Source of the DNA: Pseudomonas sp. 30_B
Lineage (GTDB): Bacteria; Pseudomonadota; Gammaproteobacteria; Pseudomonadales; Pseudomonadaceae
Assembly: GCF_017491605.1 (NCBI RefSeq)
Contig: NZ_JAFGYY010000003.1
Coordinates: 1 to 64,000, forward strand
Reading direction: 5' to 3'
DNA length: 64,000 bases
The notes under the pieces were generated by a model. It had not been told where the DNA came from. It worked only from the letters and a program-made list of their open reading frames with translations, and did not search any database. The translations under genes and the position numbers were made by a program. This document shows positions 1 to 9,498 of the stretch, one piece after another; position 1 is the stretch's first letter, and each line of letters starts with the position of its first letter.

Positions 1-1
1 G

Positions 2-3000
2 ATCAGCGGTACCGGCACTGCCGGCGACACCATCACCGTGTACGCCAAGGACAGCACCGGCAACCACAAGATCGGCACGGCTACCGTGGGCGCCGATGGC
101 ACCTGGTCGATGCAGCCGTCGAACGCACTGGTATCGGGTCTGAACGACCTGACCGCGGTGGAGTCCGATCCGGCGGGCAACGCCACTGAGCCGAGCGCGA
201 AGTACAGCATCACGCTGGATTCATCCGCTCCGAGCAACCTGGCGACCATCACCGGTATCACCGATGACACGGGTATCTCTGACCACGACTTCATCACGCG
301 CGATCAGACCTTGGTGATCAACGGCAAGGTGGACAGCGCTCTACTGCTCGGGCAGAAGGTGCAGTTCTCCGCCGATGGCGGTATTACCTGGAGGGATGCG
401 GTGCTGAGCGAGGATCGTCTGCGTTGGTCTTATGACAACACCGCAGTGACCCTGGCGGCAGGTACTTATACCTTCGAAGCCCGGGTAGTCAGCTTGGCAG
501 GTATTCCTGGTGAGGCCACCACTCAGCAGGTCATCATTGATACTTCAATGCCGACCAACAAGGTGACCTTCGACCTGGATCCAGCCAGTGACAACGGCGT
601 TTCCAACACCGACAACATCACCTCGATCATGACGCCGACCATCAATGGTACGGTGAAGGCGGGCAGTCACAAGTTCGAAGACCTGACCATTACCCTGTTC
701 CACGACAAGAACGGGAACAACCAGATCGACGAAGGCGAGGACATATACGGCCAGGGCATCAAGGTCGATAGCAACGGCAATTGGACAACCGATCTGTGGT
801 CGCTGCACTACGGCGATTACCTGCTCAAGGCGGTGGCTACCACCACGGCAGGGGTCACGGGCTCGGCGAGCTACGTCGGCTCCCTGGATGACAAGAACGC
901 CATCCTGACCATTACCCAGTCGGCTCCGCAGCACTACTACGGTCCAAAACAAGGGAACTTCGAGTTCGGTTGGGACGTGGTCAATATTGGTGACTTCAAC
1001 GGCGACGGTATTGATGACCTGCTGGTGTCCGCGCGTAACTCCAATACCTTGGGACGTACCGATAACGGTGGTGCCTGGGTTCTGTTCGGCAGCGAGAACG
1101 GCTTGCCGGTGCTGGACCAGAACATCATCACCAACCTGACGCCGGAGCAGGGCATCTTCTTTGCGGGCGCTTACAGCAACGACATCATGGGTAGCGGCAT
1201 TAACGCGCTGGGAGACTTCAACGGTGACGGTTACAAGGACGTCATCATCTCCTCGCACTGGCCGGACAAGATCTATGTGATCTTCGGCGGGCCGAACGGC
1301 AGCTGGGGCAATGGTACTGTGGACCTGGCAACTATCGATGCCGGCGACAACACCCATGGCTTCGTGATCCGTAACCCGGGTGTCAACCCCAACAACCCAT
1401 CCGCGCCGGGCTACGACAGCTGGAACGGTATCGGTGTTGGTGGCGGCGGCGACTACAACAACGATGGCTTCACCGATCTGCTGTTCGGCAACCGCGAGGC
1501 GGGTGCTGGTAACAGAGGTGCCGGCTACGTTCTGTATGGCGGCGCTGACGTCAACAAGAACATCGTCATGGACTGGAGCAATCCGGCGACCGGCACGGGC
1601 TCCAGCCAGACCTGGGCGCACTTCCCAGCTGGTGTGAACGGCACCACCATCACCAACTCGTTCACGGGTTCGATCAACAAGATCTCGGCGAATGTGAACG
1701 GTGTCGACCTGGGCGATTCCATCAACAATATCGGCGACGTCAACGGCGACGGTATCGACGACTTCCTGATCGCCGACCCGCGTGCCAACAACGTCATGTC
1801 GGATGGCTATGGCGGTTCGGCCGGTACGGCTTACCTGATCTATGGCAAGCAGGGTGGTTTGGGAGCCTCGCTCGACCTCGCCACCATGACCCCGGATCAG
1901 GGCATCCGCATCCACTCGCAGCACTATGAGTGGCTCGGCTCGGCACGTCAGGACTACTCCACCAACACCATCACCGCTCTGGGCGACATCAACGGTGATG
2001 GCATCGATGACTTCGCCATCAGCGCGCCCTACTCGGAACCGGGCGATCCGGGCCGTGTGTGGGTGATCTACGGCCAGAAGGGCGGATATAAGAGCGACAT
2101 CACGCTGGATGCGCTCAACACTGTTCCTGTGCCGGGGCAGTACAACACCAGCCCGATGTTCAACTCCAGCGTCGGCTCGTTGATCCTTAACGAGAAGGCG
2201 ACCTACAACACGACCACTGGCAAGTGGACCCAGAGTACGGTGGATGAATGGTTTGGTGTGAGTATCCGTGCGGGTGGCGACATCAACGGTGACGGCATCA
2301 ATGACTTCATTATCGGTGCTCGTTACGCCGACCGTCCCGGCAAGGGCAACAGCGACAACTCGGGCGCCGTGTATGTGGTTTACGGTACCGAAGAGGGGCT
2401 GCCGGGCATCTGGTCGATCAAGGATGTGGTCAACGATCCGAGCAAGGGCTATGCACTGTACGGTGAAGGTCCAGGCTTCGAATTGGGTAATGGCGTGGCG
2501 ATGGGCGACTGGAACGGAGACGGCATGATGGATATCGCCACTGGTGCCTATAACGCCGATTTCACCGCCAGCGACTCGGGTGCGATGTACGTCTACTACT
2601 CGGCTTCCGATGCTTTCACCAAGAAATACACCAACGGTGACGATTACCTGGTTGCGGATGGCAAGGACGATCACGGCAATCCGGTGAACGACTATCTCGT
2701 TGGTGGTCGTGGCAACGACACCATTGTCAACATCGGGAAGCTGGATTACGCCAACGGCGGCGAGGGTAACGACAAGATCCACATCGTTAGCACCGACTTC
2801 CTGGCCGTTAACGGTGGTTCGGGTACCGATACCCTGGTGTTCGACGGGGCCGGTTTGGATGTCAACCTGGCGGTCATGAAGTCCAAGGTGATCAGTTTCG
2901 AGAAGTTCGACCTTGGAACCGGTGGCAACAGCCTGACCGTCAAGCTGGACGACGTACTGCGAATGGGTGAAACCGACCTGATGTTCAAGGATGGCAAGAA

Positions 3001-3169
3001 GCAATTGGTGGTCAATGGCGACTCCAGTGGCACTGTCTCCTTGGACAAGACGAACGTCACCTGGACCCAATCGAGCGCCACCAACGATGGCCATGGCTAC
3101 AAAGTCTTCACTTCCGGCTCGGGCGAGCTGTGGGTAGAAGACACCGTCAAGGTCAACCTGATCGGCTAA
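2..3169 (+). CDS. Large type I-secreted adhesin, C-terminal part (5' end outside window)
   Basis: The frame is open from the first bases of the window, so this is the C-terminal part (about 1055 residues) of a larger protein. Residues 1-300 hold Bap/LapA-style Ig-like repeats (signatures such as GTWS, DPAGNAT, NGNWTTD). Seven FG-GAP/VCBS-type calcium loops of the form D-x-N-x-D-G follow, at about residues 331, 405, 484, 579, 662, 760 and 836, as in a seven-bladed integrin-alpha-like propeller. Two degenerate RTX nonapeptides (GGRGNDTI, GGEGNDKI, near residues 901 and 919) precede the C-terminal tail, where type I secretion signals lie. There is no membrane segment. The exporter genes directly downstream support secretion to the cell surface and a role in adhesion or biofilm, which is an inference. 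The name bapA or lapA cannot be assigned without the N-terminus. Confidence 0.85.
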   Translation: MSGTGTAGDTITVYAKDSTGNHKIGTATVGADGTWSMQPSNALVSGLNDLTAVESDPAGNATEPSAKYSITLDSSAPSNLATITGITDDTGISDHDFITRDQTLVINGKVDSALLLGQKVQFSADGGITWRDAVLSEDRLRWSYDNTAVTLAAGTYTFEARVVSLAGIPGEATTQQVIIDTSMPTNKVTFDLDPASDNGVSNTDNITSIMTPTINGTVKAGSHKFEDLTITLFHDKNGNNQIDEGEDIYGQGIKVDSNGNWTTDLWSLHYGDYLLKAVATTTAGVTGSASYVGSLDDKNAILTITQSAPQHYYGPKQGNFEFGWDVVNIGDFNGDGIDDLLVSARNSNTLGRTDNGGAWVLFGSENGLPVLDQNIITNLTPEQGIFFAGAYSNDIMGSGINALGDFNGDGYKDVIISSHWPDKIYVIFGGPNGSWGNGTVDLATIDAGDNTHGFVIRNPGVNPNNPSAPGYDSWNGIGVGGGGDYNNDGFTDLLFGNREAGAGNRGAGYVLYGGADVNKNIVMDWSNPATGTGSSQTWAHFPAGVNGTTITNSFTGSINKISANVNGVDLGDSINNIGDVNGDGIDDFLIADPRANNVMSDGYGGSAGTAYLIYGKQGGLGASLDLATMTPDQGIRIHSQHYEWLGSARQDYSTNTITALGDINGDGIDDFAISAPYSEPGDPGRVWVIYGQKGGYKSDITLDALNTVPVPGQYNTSPMFNSSVGSLILNEKATYNTTTGKWTQSTVDEWFGVSIRAGGDINGDGINDFIIGARYADRPGKGNSDNSGAVYVVYGTEEGLPGIWSIKDVVNDPSKGYALYGEGPGFELGNGVAMGDWNGDGMMDIATGAYNADFTASDSGAMYVYYSASDAFTKKYTNGDDYLVADGKDDHGNPVNDYLVGGRGNDTIVNIGKLDYANGGEGNDKIHIVSTDFLAVNGGSGTDTLVFDGAGLDVNLAVMKSKVISFEKFDLGTGGNSLTVKLDDVLRMGETDLMFKDGKKQLVVNGDSSGTVSLDKTNVTWTQSSATNDGHGYKVFTSGSGELWVEDTVKVNLIG

Positions 3170-3176
3170 GCACCGG

Positions 3177-3204
3177 CCGTGGGGCGGAAGACTCCACCCC
3201 ACGG
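3177..3204 (+). terminator. GC-rich hairpin after adhesin gene
   Basis: CCGTGGGG and CCCCACGG form a perfect 8-bp stem with a 12-nt loop, starting 8 bases after the adhesin stop codon. No T-run follows, so it may be a weak terminator, an attenuator lowering expression of the downstream OmpA and secretion genes, or an mRNA 3' stabiliser. Confidence 0.4.
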
Positions 3205-3266
3205 TACTACCCCCAATTCGTTAGTGAGCTTTGCCAGAAAGGTGGCAAGGCGATGGAGAGAACTTC

Positions 3267-4154
3267 ATGGAATTTTCCATTTCCCAGGCTGTGCACAAAG
3301 TAGCCGGTTCGGTTGCTTTGGGGCTGGCCATCAGCTTTAGCGCTTTCGTTTTTGCCGAGCAGAACGCTTCCATCTATGGCGAGACCTACCAGAAGGTGGA
3401 GTCCGTCGTTAAGCAGCAGGCGCAGATCGTGATGTTCCGCGGCAATGACGGCGGCAAGCAAGCAGCTCATGTCTACATCGACGGTCAGTTGCAGAGTGCT
3501 CTGATGCCAGGCGGGTACACCGTGTTCTGTACGCCTGCCGGAGAGCACTCGCTGGAGACCTACATCGGTGACGCCCCGCTCTATACGGGCAAGCGCAATC
3601 CGCAGAGTTACGCCACGCTCAACGGTGGACAGACCTACGTGCTCGAAGCGCCGGTAGGGGCAAGTACGCCGGTCGTGCACACCGGTCGTGATGCTGAGCA
3701 GAGCCTGCAGGGCCTGCGTCGTCAGATCCACGTCATCAGCCGCGCCGCCGCCGTGGTGCCGTGCCAGACCGAAACCAAGCTGAGCCTGCGCAGCGACGTA
3801 TTGTTCAAGTTCGGCAAGAGCGACTATCACGACCTGACCGCCGAAGGCCATGCCCAATTGCGCCAGGTGGTACAGGATATCGAGCAGAAGAGCGCGAACA
3901 TCACCGCCATCCAGGTGGTGGGGCATGCCGATCCGATTGGCAAGGCCGAGGCCAACCAGGCGCTGTCTCTGCGTCGCGCCGAGACGATCCGCCGAGTGCT
4001 GCTGGATGGGGGTATCCAGAGCCAGCTGATACATGCCAGCGGCCGTGGCAGCTCTGAGCCGGTGGTGCAGTGCGGAAGTAAGCGCACCGCGGCGAACATT
4101 GCCTGCAACGCGCCGAACCGTCGTGTCGAGCTGATCATCCAGAACGGTCAGTAA
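3267..4154 (+). CDS. OmpA-family outer membrane/peptidoglycan-binding protein
   Basis: 295 residues. ATG at 3267 was chosen because GGAGAG lies 6 bases upstream and because it gives a clean signal peptide (hydrophobic run ending ...FAFVFA-like, cleavage near residue 30). The middle part is unrecognised but contains a PEGA-like stretch (pulling in GxYTVFC, GEHSLE). The C-terminal third (about residues 175-295) is an OmpA-type peptidoglycan-binding domain: FKFGKSDY, then VVGHADPIG, LSLRRAETIR and a final NRRVELII. It sits between the adhesin and its exporter genes, so it may anchor or help display the adhesin. Pseudomonas Bap-type loci often encode an extra outer membrane partner. That role is inferred from position only. 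Confidence 0.85.
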   Translation: MEFSISQAVHKVAGSVALGLAISFSAFVFAEQNASIYGETYQKVESVVKQQAQIVMFRGNDGGKQAAHVYIDGQLQSALMPGGYTVFCTPAGEHSLETYIGDAPLYTGKRNPQSYATLNGGQTYVLEAPVGASTPVVHTGRDAEQSLQGLRRQIHVISRAAAVVPCQTETKLSLRSDVLFKFGKSDYHDLTAEGHAQLRQVVQDIEQKSANITAIQVVGHADPIGKAEANQALSLRRAETIRRVLLDGGIQSQLIHASGRGSSEPVVQCGSKRTAANIACNAPNRRVELIIQNGQ

Positions 4155-4187
4155 GACCGCTCCACCTCGCGGTTCCCGCTTCCACCC

Positions 4188-4228
4188 AAGCCAGGGGCGT
4201 GCCTACACAGCGCGCTCCTGGCTTTTTT
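4188..4228 (+). terminator. Rho-independent terminator after OmpA-family gene
   Basis: A 12-bp stem (AAGCCAGGGGCG pairing with CGCTCCTGGCTT, one G-U pair) is followed by a run of six T. It separates adhesin/OmpA transcription from the secretion genes, which probably have their own promoter or depend on read-through. Confidence 0.8.
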
Positions 4229-4362
4229 GCGACTACCGACGGCAATACGGCCAGTCAGGTGAAGGAAAGGTACGTCAACCCAATCAGGGTTTTCTGATGC
4301 CGCCAGAAACGGCGCATTCCTAACATGCGCACAGCTTCTCCCTTTGCCTTGAAGGTGTGCCC

Positions 4363-6552
4363 ATGAATCCCTCTTCTGCGCCCGCGGCTACCATAGTCGA
4401 TCTGGGTGTTTCCCCCCAAAGCGACAGCCTGCTGGCGGGAGTGCGCTGGTTGTGCGATCACTTCGAGCGGCCGGCCAGCCTGGAATCCCTTTACGCCGGC
4501 CTTCCGCGCGACCAGCGCCTGCGGCCGAGCATGGTAACGCGCATGCTCGAGCAGGCCGGCATCGGTGCCGGTTGGGTCAAGCGTCGCCCGGCCGAACTGT
4601 CGTCCTACCTGTTCCCGCTGATGCTGCTGTTCCGCAATGGCGAGGCGCGCATCCTGGTCGCCCGTCATGGTGAGTCGTTCGAGCTGCTGGTGCCCGAGGC
4701 CGGTGGTGGAACCATCACCATGAGTGCCGAGGAGCTGCAGCAGAACTACCTGGGCTACGCGCTGCTCGCACGTCCCAAGCCCGCCCCGGATGCCCGCACC
4801 GAAGTGCCGCGTTCCGAGGGCAAGGGCCACTGGCTGTTCTCCACGATCTGGAACTACCGGCGCTACTACTACAGCGCCGCGCTAGCGACCTTCCTGATCA
4901 ACATCCTCGCGCTGGCCAGCACCTTCTTCATCATGAACGTGTACGACCGGGTCGTGCCGACCCAGGCCTATATCACCCTCTGGTCCCTGGCCGCCGGTGT
5001 CGTGCTTGCGATCGGTTTCGAGTTCACCTCGCGGCAGGTCCGTGCCCACCTGATCGATTCTGCCGGCAAGAAGGCCGACCTGGTCCTCGGGGCGAAACTG
5101 TTTCGCCAGTTGATGGAGGTCCGGTTGGAGTACAAGCCGTCGTCAGCGGGCTCCTTCGCCAACCAGTTCCGCGAGTTCGAGTCGGTGCGTGATTTCATCA
5201 CCTCGGCATCGCTGGCCACCCTTGCCGACCTGCCGTTCTCGATGCTCTTCGTCTTCGTGCTGTTCATTATCGGCGGGCCGCTGGCCATGGTGCCCCTGGG
5301 CTCGATGATCGTGCTGCTGGGGGTGTGTGCCTATATCCAGATTCCGCTGTCGCGCCTGATGAAGGAAAACCTTCGCGAGGCATCGCAGAAACATGGCTTG
5401 CTGATCGAGGCCATCGAAGGGGTCGAGACCCTCAAGGCGACCCATGCCGAGGGCAGCATGCAGCGCCGTTGGGAAGACTTCAGCGCGCTGTTGGCTGCCT
5501 CGGCGATCAAGACCAAGTCCCTGTCGAACATGGCCGGCAACTCGGTATCGCTGATCACCCAGCTGACCACCGTGGTGATGGTGCTGTGGGGCGTCTACCG
5601 GATTGGTGATGGCGACATGACCCAGGGCGCCCTGGTGGGCATGGTGCTTCTGAGCAGTCGTGCGCTGGCTCCACTGGCCAGTTCGGTGGGCCTGGCCGTG
5701 CGTTACCAGCAGGCGAAAACCGCGCTGACTTCGCTGAACCAACTGATGGAGATCCCTACGGTACGTGACAGCAATCGCCGTTATCTCGAGGCCCCGAAGA
5801 ACGCGACCCTGTCATTGCGTCGCCTGAAGTTCTCCTACCCGGCGCCGCCGATGCAACCGCGTCCCACGGTGCTGAACAACATCAACATGAGCATCAAGCA
5901 CGGCGAGCGGGTGGCGATCGTCGGCAGCATAGGCAGCGGCAAGTCGACTCTGCTGCGCCTCATGGCACGCCTCTACCAGCCGGTGGAGGGCCATCTGCAG
6001 ATCAACGGTATCGACGCCGAGCAGATCGATCCGGCGGACTGGAACTCCACCGTCGGCTATGTCGGCCAGGATGCCCGGCTGTTCTTCGGTTCGCTGCGGG
6101 AGAACCTGATCATCGGCAATCCCTCGGCGACCAGCGAGGAGCTGCTGCATGTGGTGCAGTTGACCGGCCTCGACAGCGTGGTGGCGAACCACCCGCTGGG
6201 CTTCGATCGCCCGGTGGGCGAGATGGGCCAGGCGCTGTCCGGCGGACAGCGACAACTGGTTGCCCTGGCGCGCTCGCTGTTGCTCAAACCCCAGGTGCTG
6301 CTGCTCGACGAGCCCACCAGCGGCATGGACATGCAGACCGAGCGCCTCTTCCTACAGCGTCTGGAAGCCGCCACCCAGGGCTGCACCGTGGTGATCGTCA
6401 CCCACCGCTTCTCAGTGCTGGAGCAGGTCGACCGCCTGATTGTCGTCGACTCGGGGCATATCGTCGCCGACGGTCCGAAGGACGACGTACTGCGCGCTCT
6501 TCAGGCCAACAACACCACCGCGCCGGGCGCTGCACCGGCCACCACCAGGTGA
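4363..6552 (+). CDS. Type I secretion ABC transporter, permease/ATPase (LapB/HlyB type)
   Basis: 729 residues. ATG 4363 was preferred over the in-frame GTG at 4357 because GAAGG is 7 bases upstream. Residues 1-140 are a C39-like domain without the protease catalytic set, as in HlyB and LapB. Six transmembrane segments lie in about residues 165-450. The nucleotide-binding domain follows, with Walker A GSIGSGKST near residue 520, signature LSGGQRQ near 624, Walker B VLLLDEP near 644 and the switch His in IVTHR near 678. It exports the repeat adhesin through the inner membrane, working with the adaptor and TolC-type protein encoded next. The adaptor gene starts 8 bases after this stop, so the two are cotranscribed. 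Substrate assignment rests on adjacency. Confidence 0.93.
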   Translation: MNPSSAPAATIVDLGVSPQSDSLLAGVRWLCDHFERPASLESLYAGLPRDQRLRPSMVTRMLEQAGIGAGWVKRRPAELSSYLFPLMLLFRNGEARILVARHGESFELLVPEAGGGTITMSAEELQQNYLGYALLARPKPAPDARTEVPRSEGKGHWLFSTIWNYRRYYYSAALATFLINILALASTFFIMNVYDRVVPTQAYITLWSLAAGVVLAIGFEFTSRQVRAHLIDSAGKKADLVLGAKLFRQLMEVRLEYKPSSAGSFANQFREFESVRDFITSASLATLADLPFSMLFVFVLFIIGGPLAMVPLGSMIVLLGVCAYIQIPLSRLMKENLREASQKHGLLIEAIEGVETLKATHAEGSMQRRWEDFSALLAASAIKTKSLSNMAGNSVSLITQLTTVVMVLWGVYRIGDGDMTQGALVGMVLLSSRALAPLASSVGLAVRYQQAKTALTSLNQLMEIPTVRDSNRRYLEAPKNATLSLRRLKFSYPAPPMQPRPTVLNNINMSIKHGERVAIVGSIGSGKSTLLRLMARLYQPVEGHLQINGIDAEQIDPADWNSTVGYVGQDARLFFGSLRENLIIGNPSATSEELLHVVQLTGLDSVVANHPLGFDRPVGEMGQALSGGQRQLVALARSLLLKPQVLLLDEPTSGMDMQTERLFLQRLEAATQGCTVVIVTHRFSVLEQVDRLIVVDSGHIVADGPKDDVLRALQANNTTAPGAAPATTR

Positions 6553-6559
6553 GCAGATC

Positions 6560-7861
6560 ATGACTGATACCCCCATCAAGGTTGACGCGGTTCCGGCCGT
6601 GGCTCAGCCCGAAAAGAGCGTGGCGAAGAGCGTCTCACCCTATGCGAAGGAGGTCGCCCGCCTGCGCGACAACGACATCGCCTATGTATCCGACCTGCAG
6701 GCTGCGCTGATAGCCCAGAAGACCACGGCGAGCACGGTGGTGCTGCTGCTGATCGCGGCGGTGTTCAGTGGCCTCATCGCCTGGGCCTATTTCGCCCGGG
6801 TGGAAGAGATCACCAAGGGCGAGGGCAAGGTGATTCCTTCGAGCCGCGAGCAGGTCATCCAGAGCCTGGAGGGCGGCATCCTCGAACAGATGAACGTCAA
6901 GGAAGGCGACGTGGTGGAGGCCGGCCAGGTCTTGCTGAAGATCGACCCGACCCGGGCCGGCGCCAGTTATCGCGAGGCGCAGTCCAAGGCGCTGGCACTC
7001 AAGGGCCAGCTGGCGCGCCTGCGTTCGGAGGCTTACGGCAAGCCGCTGGTGTTCCCCGATGACGTGAAGGCCGTGCCGTCGATCGTCGAGGCCGAGACCG
7101 AGGCCTACAACGCCCGCAAGCACGCACTCGACGACGGCGTTGCCGGTTTGCAGAAGAGTCTGTCGCTGGCCCAGGGCGAGTTGACTGTCTCCGAGCGGTT
7201 GGCCAAGCAGGGTCTGATCTCCGACGTCGAGATCCTGCGCATGCGCCGCCAGGCCAACGAATTCAACCTGCAGATCAGCGAGCGCCGCAACAAGTATCGC
7301 TCCGACGCTAACGCCGAGCTGACCCGGGTGGAGAGCGAGCTTGCCCAGTCGGTGGAAAACGCAGCTGGGCGCGAGGACGTGATGAAGCGCACCACGCTCA
7401 CGGCGCCGCTCAAGGGCATCGTGAAGAACGTGCGCGTCACCACCATCGGCGGCGTGATCAGGCAGGGCGAGGACATCATGGAAATCGTTCCGCTGGAGGA
7501 CCGCCTGCTGGTCGAGGCGAGGATTCTCCCCGCCGATGTAGCCTTCCTGCACCCCGGCCTGCCCGCGACCGTGAAGATTTCCGCCTACGACTACGCCATC
7601 TACGGCGGCCTCACCGGCAAGGTCGAGCTCATCAGCCCCGACACCATCAAGGACGAGGAAAAAACCCGCCAAGGGCGGCCGGACTCGTACTACCGCGTGC
7701 TGATCCGTACCGACGAGGCGGAGCTGACCAAGGGCGACAAGCACTTCCCGATCATTCCCGGCATGACCGCCGTTGCGGAGATTCGTACCGGGGAAAAAAC
7801 CATCCTGGATTACTTACTCAAGCCCGCGCTGAAAGCGCGTGAGGCCTTCCGCGAGAGATGA
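6560..7861 (+). CDS. HlyD-family type I secretion adaptor (LapC type)
   Basis: 433 residues. ATG 6560 follows AGGTGAG with normal spacing, and the upstream in-frame extension overlaps the ABC gene and is unlikely. A cytoplasmic N-terminus is followed by a single membrane anchor at about residues 57-79, a lipoyl/barrel half (ITKGEGKVIPSS, QSLEGGILEQMNVKEGD), a central alpha-helical hairpin (about 140-280) and the second barrel half (LTAPLKGIVKNVRV, VPLEDRLLVEARI). This is the usual layout of adaptors that bridge an inner membrane ABC exporter and an outer membrane TolC channel. The stop overlaps the next start by 4 bases, indicating translational coupling. Confidence 0.93.
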   Translation: MTDTPIKVDAVPAVAQPEKSVAKSVSPYAKEVARLRDNDIAYVSDLQAALIAQKTTASTVVLLLIAAVFSGLIAWAYFARVEEITKGEGKVIPSSREQVIQSLEGGILEQMNVKEGDVVEAGQVLLKIDPTRAGASYREAQSKALALKGQLARLRSEAYGKPLVFPDDVKAVPSIVEAETEAYNARKHALDDGVAGLQKSLSLAQGELTVSERLAKQGLISDVEILRMRRQANEFNLQISERRNKYRSDANAELTRVESELAQSVENAAGREDVMKRTTLTAPLKGIVKNVRVTTIGGVIRQGEDIMEIVPLEDRLLVEARILPADVAFLHPGLPATVKISAYDYAIYGGLTGKVELISPDTIKDEEKTRQGRPDSYYRVLIRTDEAELTKGDKHFPIIPGMTAVAEIRTGEKTILDYLLKPALKAREAFRER

Positions 7862-9498
7862 TGAAAATGAAAAACCGCAAACCCTTTGCAGGTGATAAAC
7901 GCTGGCGTTTCTGTCACTCGGCGTTGGTGCTGGCCATGGCTTCACTCGGCTCCATGGCCGAGGCCGATGACCTGGGCGGCGCACTGAGCTTCTACTCCAA
8001 GCCCAAGCAGGCATCCGCCGCGACCCTCACTGGCGGTGCGTTGCAAGGTGAGCTGGTGGCTTCGACTTCCACGCCGGCCACTCCGGCTGCGAGCGTCGAG
8101 AAAACGGTTCCGGCAGCCCCAACCCAGCCAGCGGCAACGCTGCAGGCCGCTCCCAGCTCGGTGGCGAGCATGGTCAACTCCGCGCCGTCCGCCCCGTCGC
8201 AACCGGCCAGGCAGGCTTCCAAACTGGACCTGAGCCTGCCGGCGGAGCTGAAGGCCGGGACGTCGTCATCGGGCCTGGGCCAGGCGGAGTCCTCGCTGGC
8301 CTATATCCGCGAGATGGTGAACACCGCGCTTCGCATCAGCCCGGAAATGAGACAGGCCGACGCCAACTGGCAGGCCGCGAAAGGTGACGTGGACCAGGCC
8401 AAGGGCGCGCGCTGGCCCCAGGTGCAGGTCAGTGCCACGTCCAAGCAGTTGCAGAGCGGCAAGAGCGACTACGACAACGACGGCACCACCACGGTGCAGA
8501 TGGTTACGCCGGTCTATGACTTCGGCGCGATCAAGAACAACATCGACAGCCGCAGCAAGACCGCGAATGCCCAGGAGGAGGCCAAGGCGCAGTCCGAAGT
8601 CTCGGTCGCCTACAATACCGCGTCGGGTATCGTGGAATTGGCCCACCAGCAGGACTCCCTGGCGATCAGCGACCGCTATGTGGCGCGCATGCGTGAGCTG
8701 GTGGACATGCTGTCGAAGATCGCCGAAGTGGACCCCGGTCGCCGCAGCGAAGTCACCCAGGCGCGCTCGCGCCTGCTGCAGGCGGAAACCGCCCGCGATC
8801 TGGTGCAATCGAAGCTGCAGGAGCAGAAGACGACCCTGGCCAAGCTGGTCGGCGCGGATGTGACGGTACCGGCGAACGCCAAGTGGGACTGGACGCCCAT
8901 CAGTCTGGATCAGGCGCTGGAGCAGATGGGCGACCAGCCCGCCTTGCGCCAGGCGCGCTGGGAGAAGGAGGCGGCACTGGCCAGCGCCGAGTCGGTGAAG
9001 TCTTCGCGCATGCCGAAGCTGAACTGGGTGGTGGGGCGCAATACCGGCAACAACATGCTCGACAACAAGGAGCCCTGGTCGACGGGCCTTGCCGTGGAGT
9101 GGCAGGCGTTCTCCGGTGGCTCGGCATCGGCGGCGCAGCGTGCGGCCTATGCGCGGGCTGACGCGGCGGAGCAGAAGATGGAGGCGACCCGTCGCGAGTC
9201 GGAGTACCGCATCCGTAACCTGGTCGAGCAGCGCGACCTGTCGGCCGCCCGTGTAGGCGACTACAAGGCGCTGCTGGGCGAGTCCGACCGTGTGCGCAAG
9301 ATGTTCTATGACCAGTGGTACCACCTGGGCAAGCGCACCCTGCTGGACGTGCTGATCGCCGAGAACGAGTACTACACGCACCAGATCGCCGCCTCCGACA
9401 CCTATTACAGCGCCAAGGCGTCCGATCTGCGCATCCGCGCGGAAACCAGCGGCCTGATGGCCTGGCTGGCACCGGGCAGCGAGTCGGCCATCCGCTGA
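7858..9498 (+). CDS. TolC-family outer membrane channel of the type I secretion system
   Basis: 546 residues, starting at the ATG that overlaps the adaptor stop. ATGs at 7861 and 7867 are also in frame, so the exact start is uncertain by three residues. A signal peptide with a positive N-region and hydrophobic core ends near residue 36. Residues 50-130 are unusually rich in Ala, Pro, Ser and Thr, a linker absent from classical TolC. From about residue 145 the two-fold repeated TolC architecture appears (LAYIREMVNTALRISPE, then VYDFGAIKNNID in the first half; VEWQAFSGGSASAAQRAAY and LIAENEYYTHQIAA in the second). It forms the outer membrane exit duct for the adhesin. It is the last gene of the exporter operon. 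Confidence 0.92.
   Translation: MMKMKNRKPFAGDKRWRFCHSALVLAMASLGSMAEADDLGGALSFYSKPKQASAATLTGGALQGELVASTSTPATPAASVEKTVPAAPTQPAATLQAAPSSVASMVNSAPSAPSQPARQASKLDLSLPAELKAGTSSSGLGQAESSLAYIREMVNTALRISPEMRQADANWQAAKGDVDQAKGARWPQVQVSATSKQLQSGKSDYDNDGTTTVQMVTPVYDFGAIKNNIDSRSKTANAQEEAKAQSEVSVAYNTASGIVELAHQQDSLAISDRYVARMRELVDMLSKIAEVDPGRRSEVTQARSRLLQAETARDLVQSKLQEQKTTLAKLVGADVTVPANAKWDWTPISLDQALEQMGDQPALRQARWEKEAALASAESVKSSRMPKLNWVVGRNTGNNMLDNKEPWSTGLAVEWQAFSGGSASAAQRAAYARADAAEQKMEATRRESEYRIRNLVEQRDLSAARVGDYKALLGESDRVRKMFYDQWYHLGKRTLLDVLIAENEYYTHQIAASDTYYSAKASDLRIRAETSGLMAWLAPGSESAIR

Noticed and set aside
545..3202. An 885-codon open frame on the minus strand opposite the adhesin
   Set aside because: Its product is a low-complexity Val/Asp/His-rich sequence mirroring the adhesin repeats. 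The plus frame has clear domains and joins the window edge.
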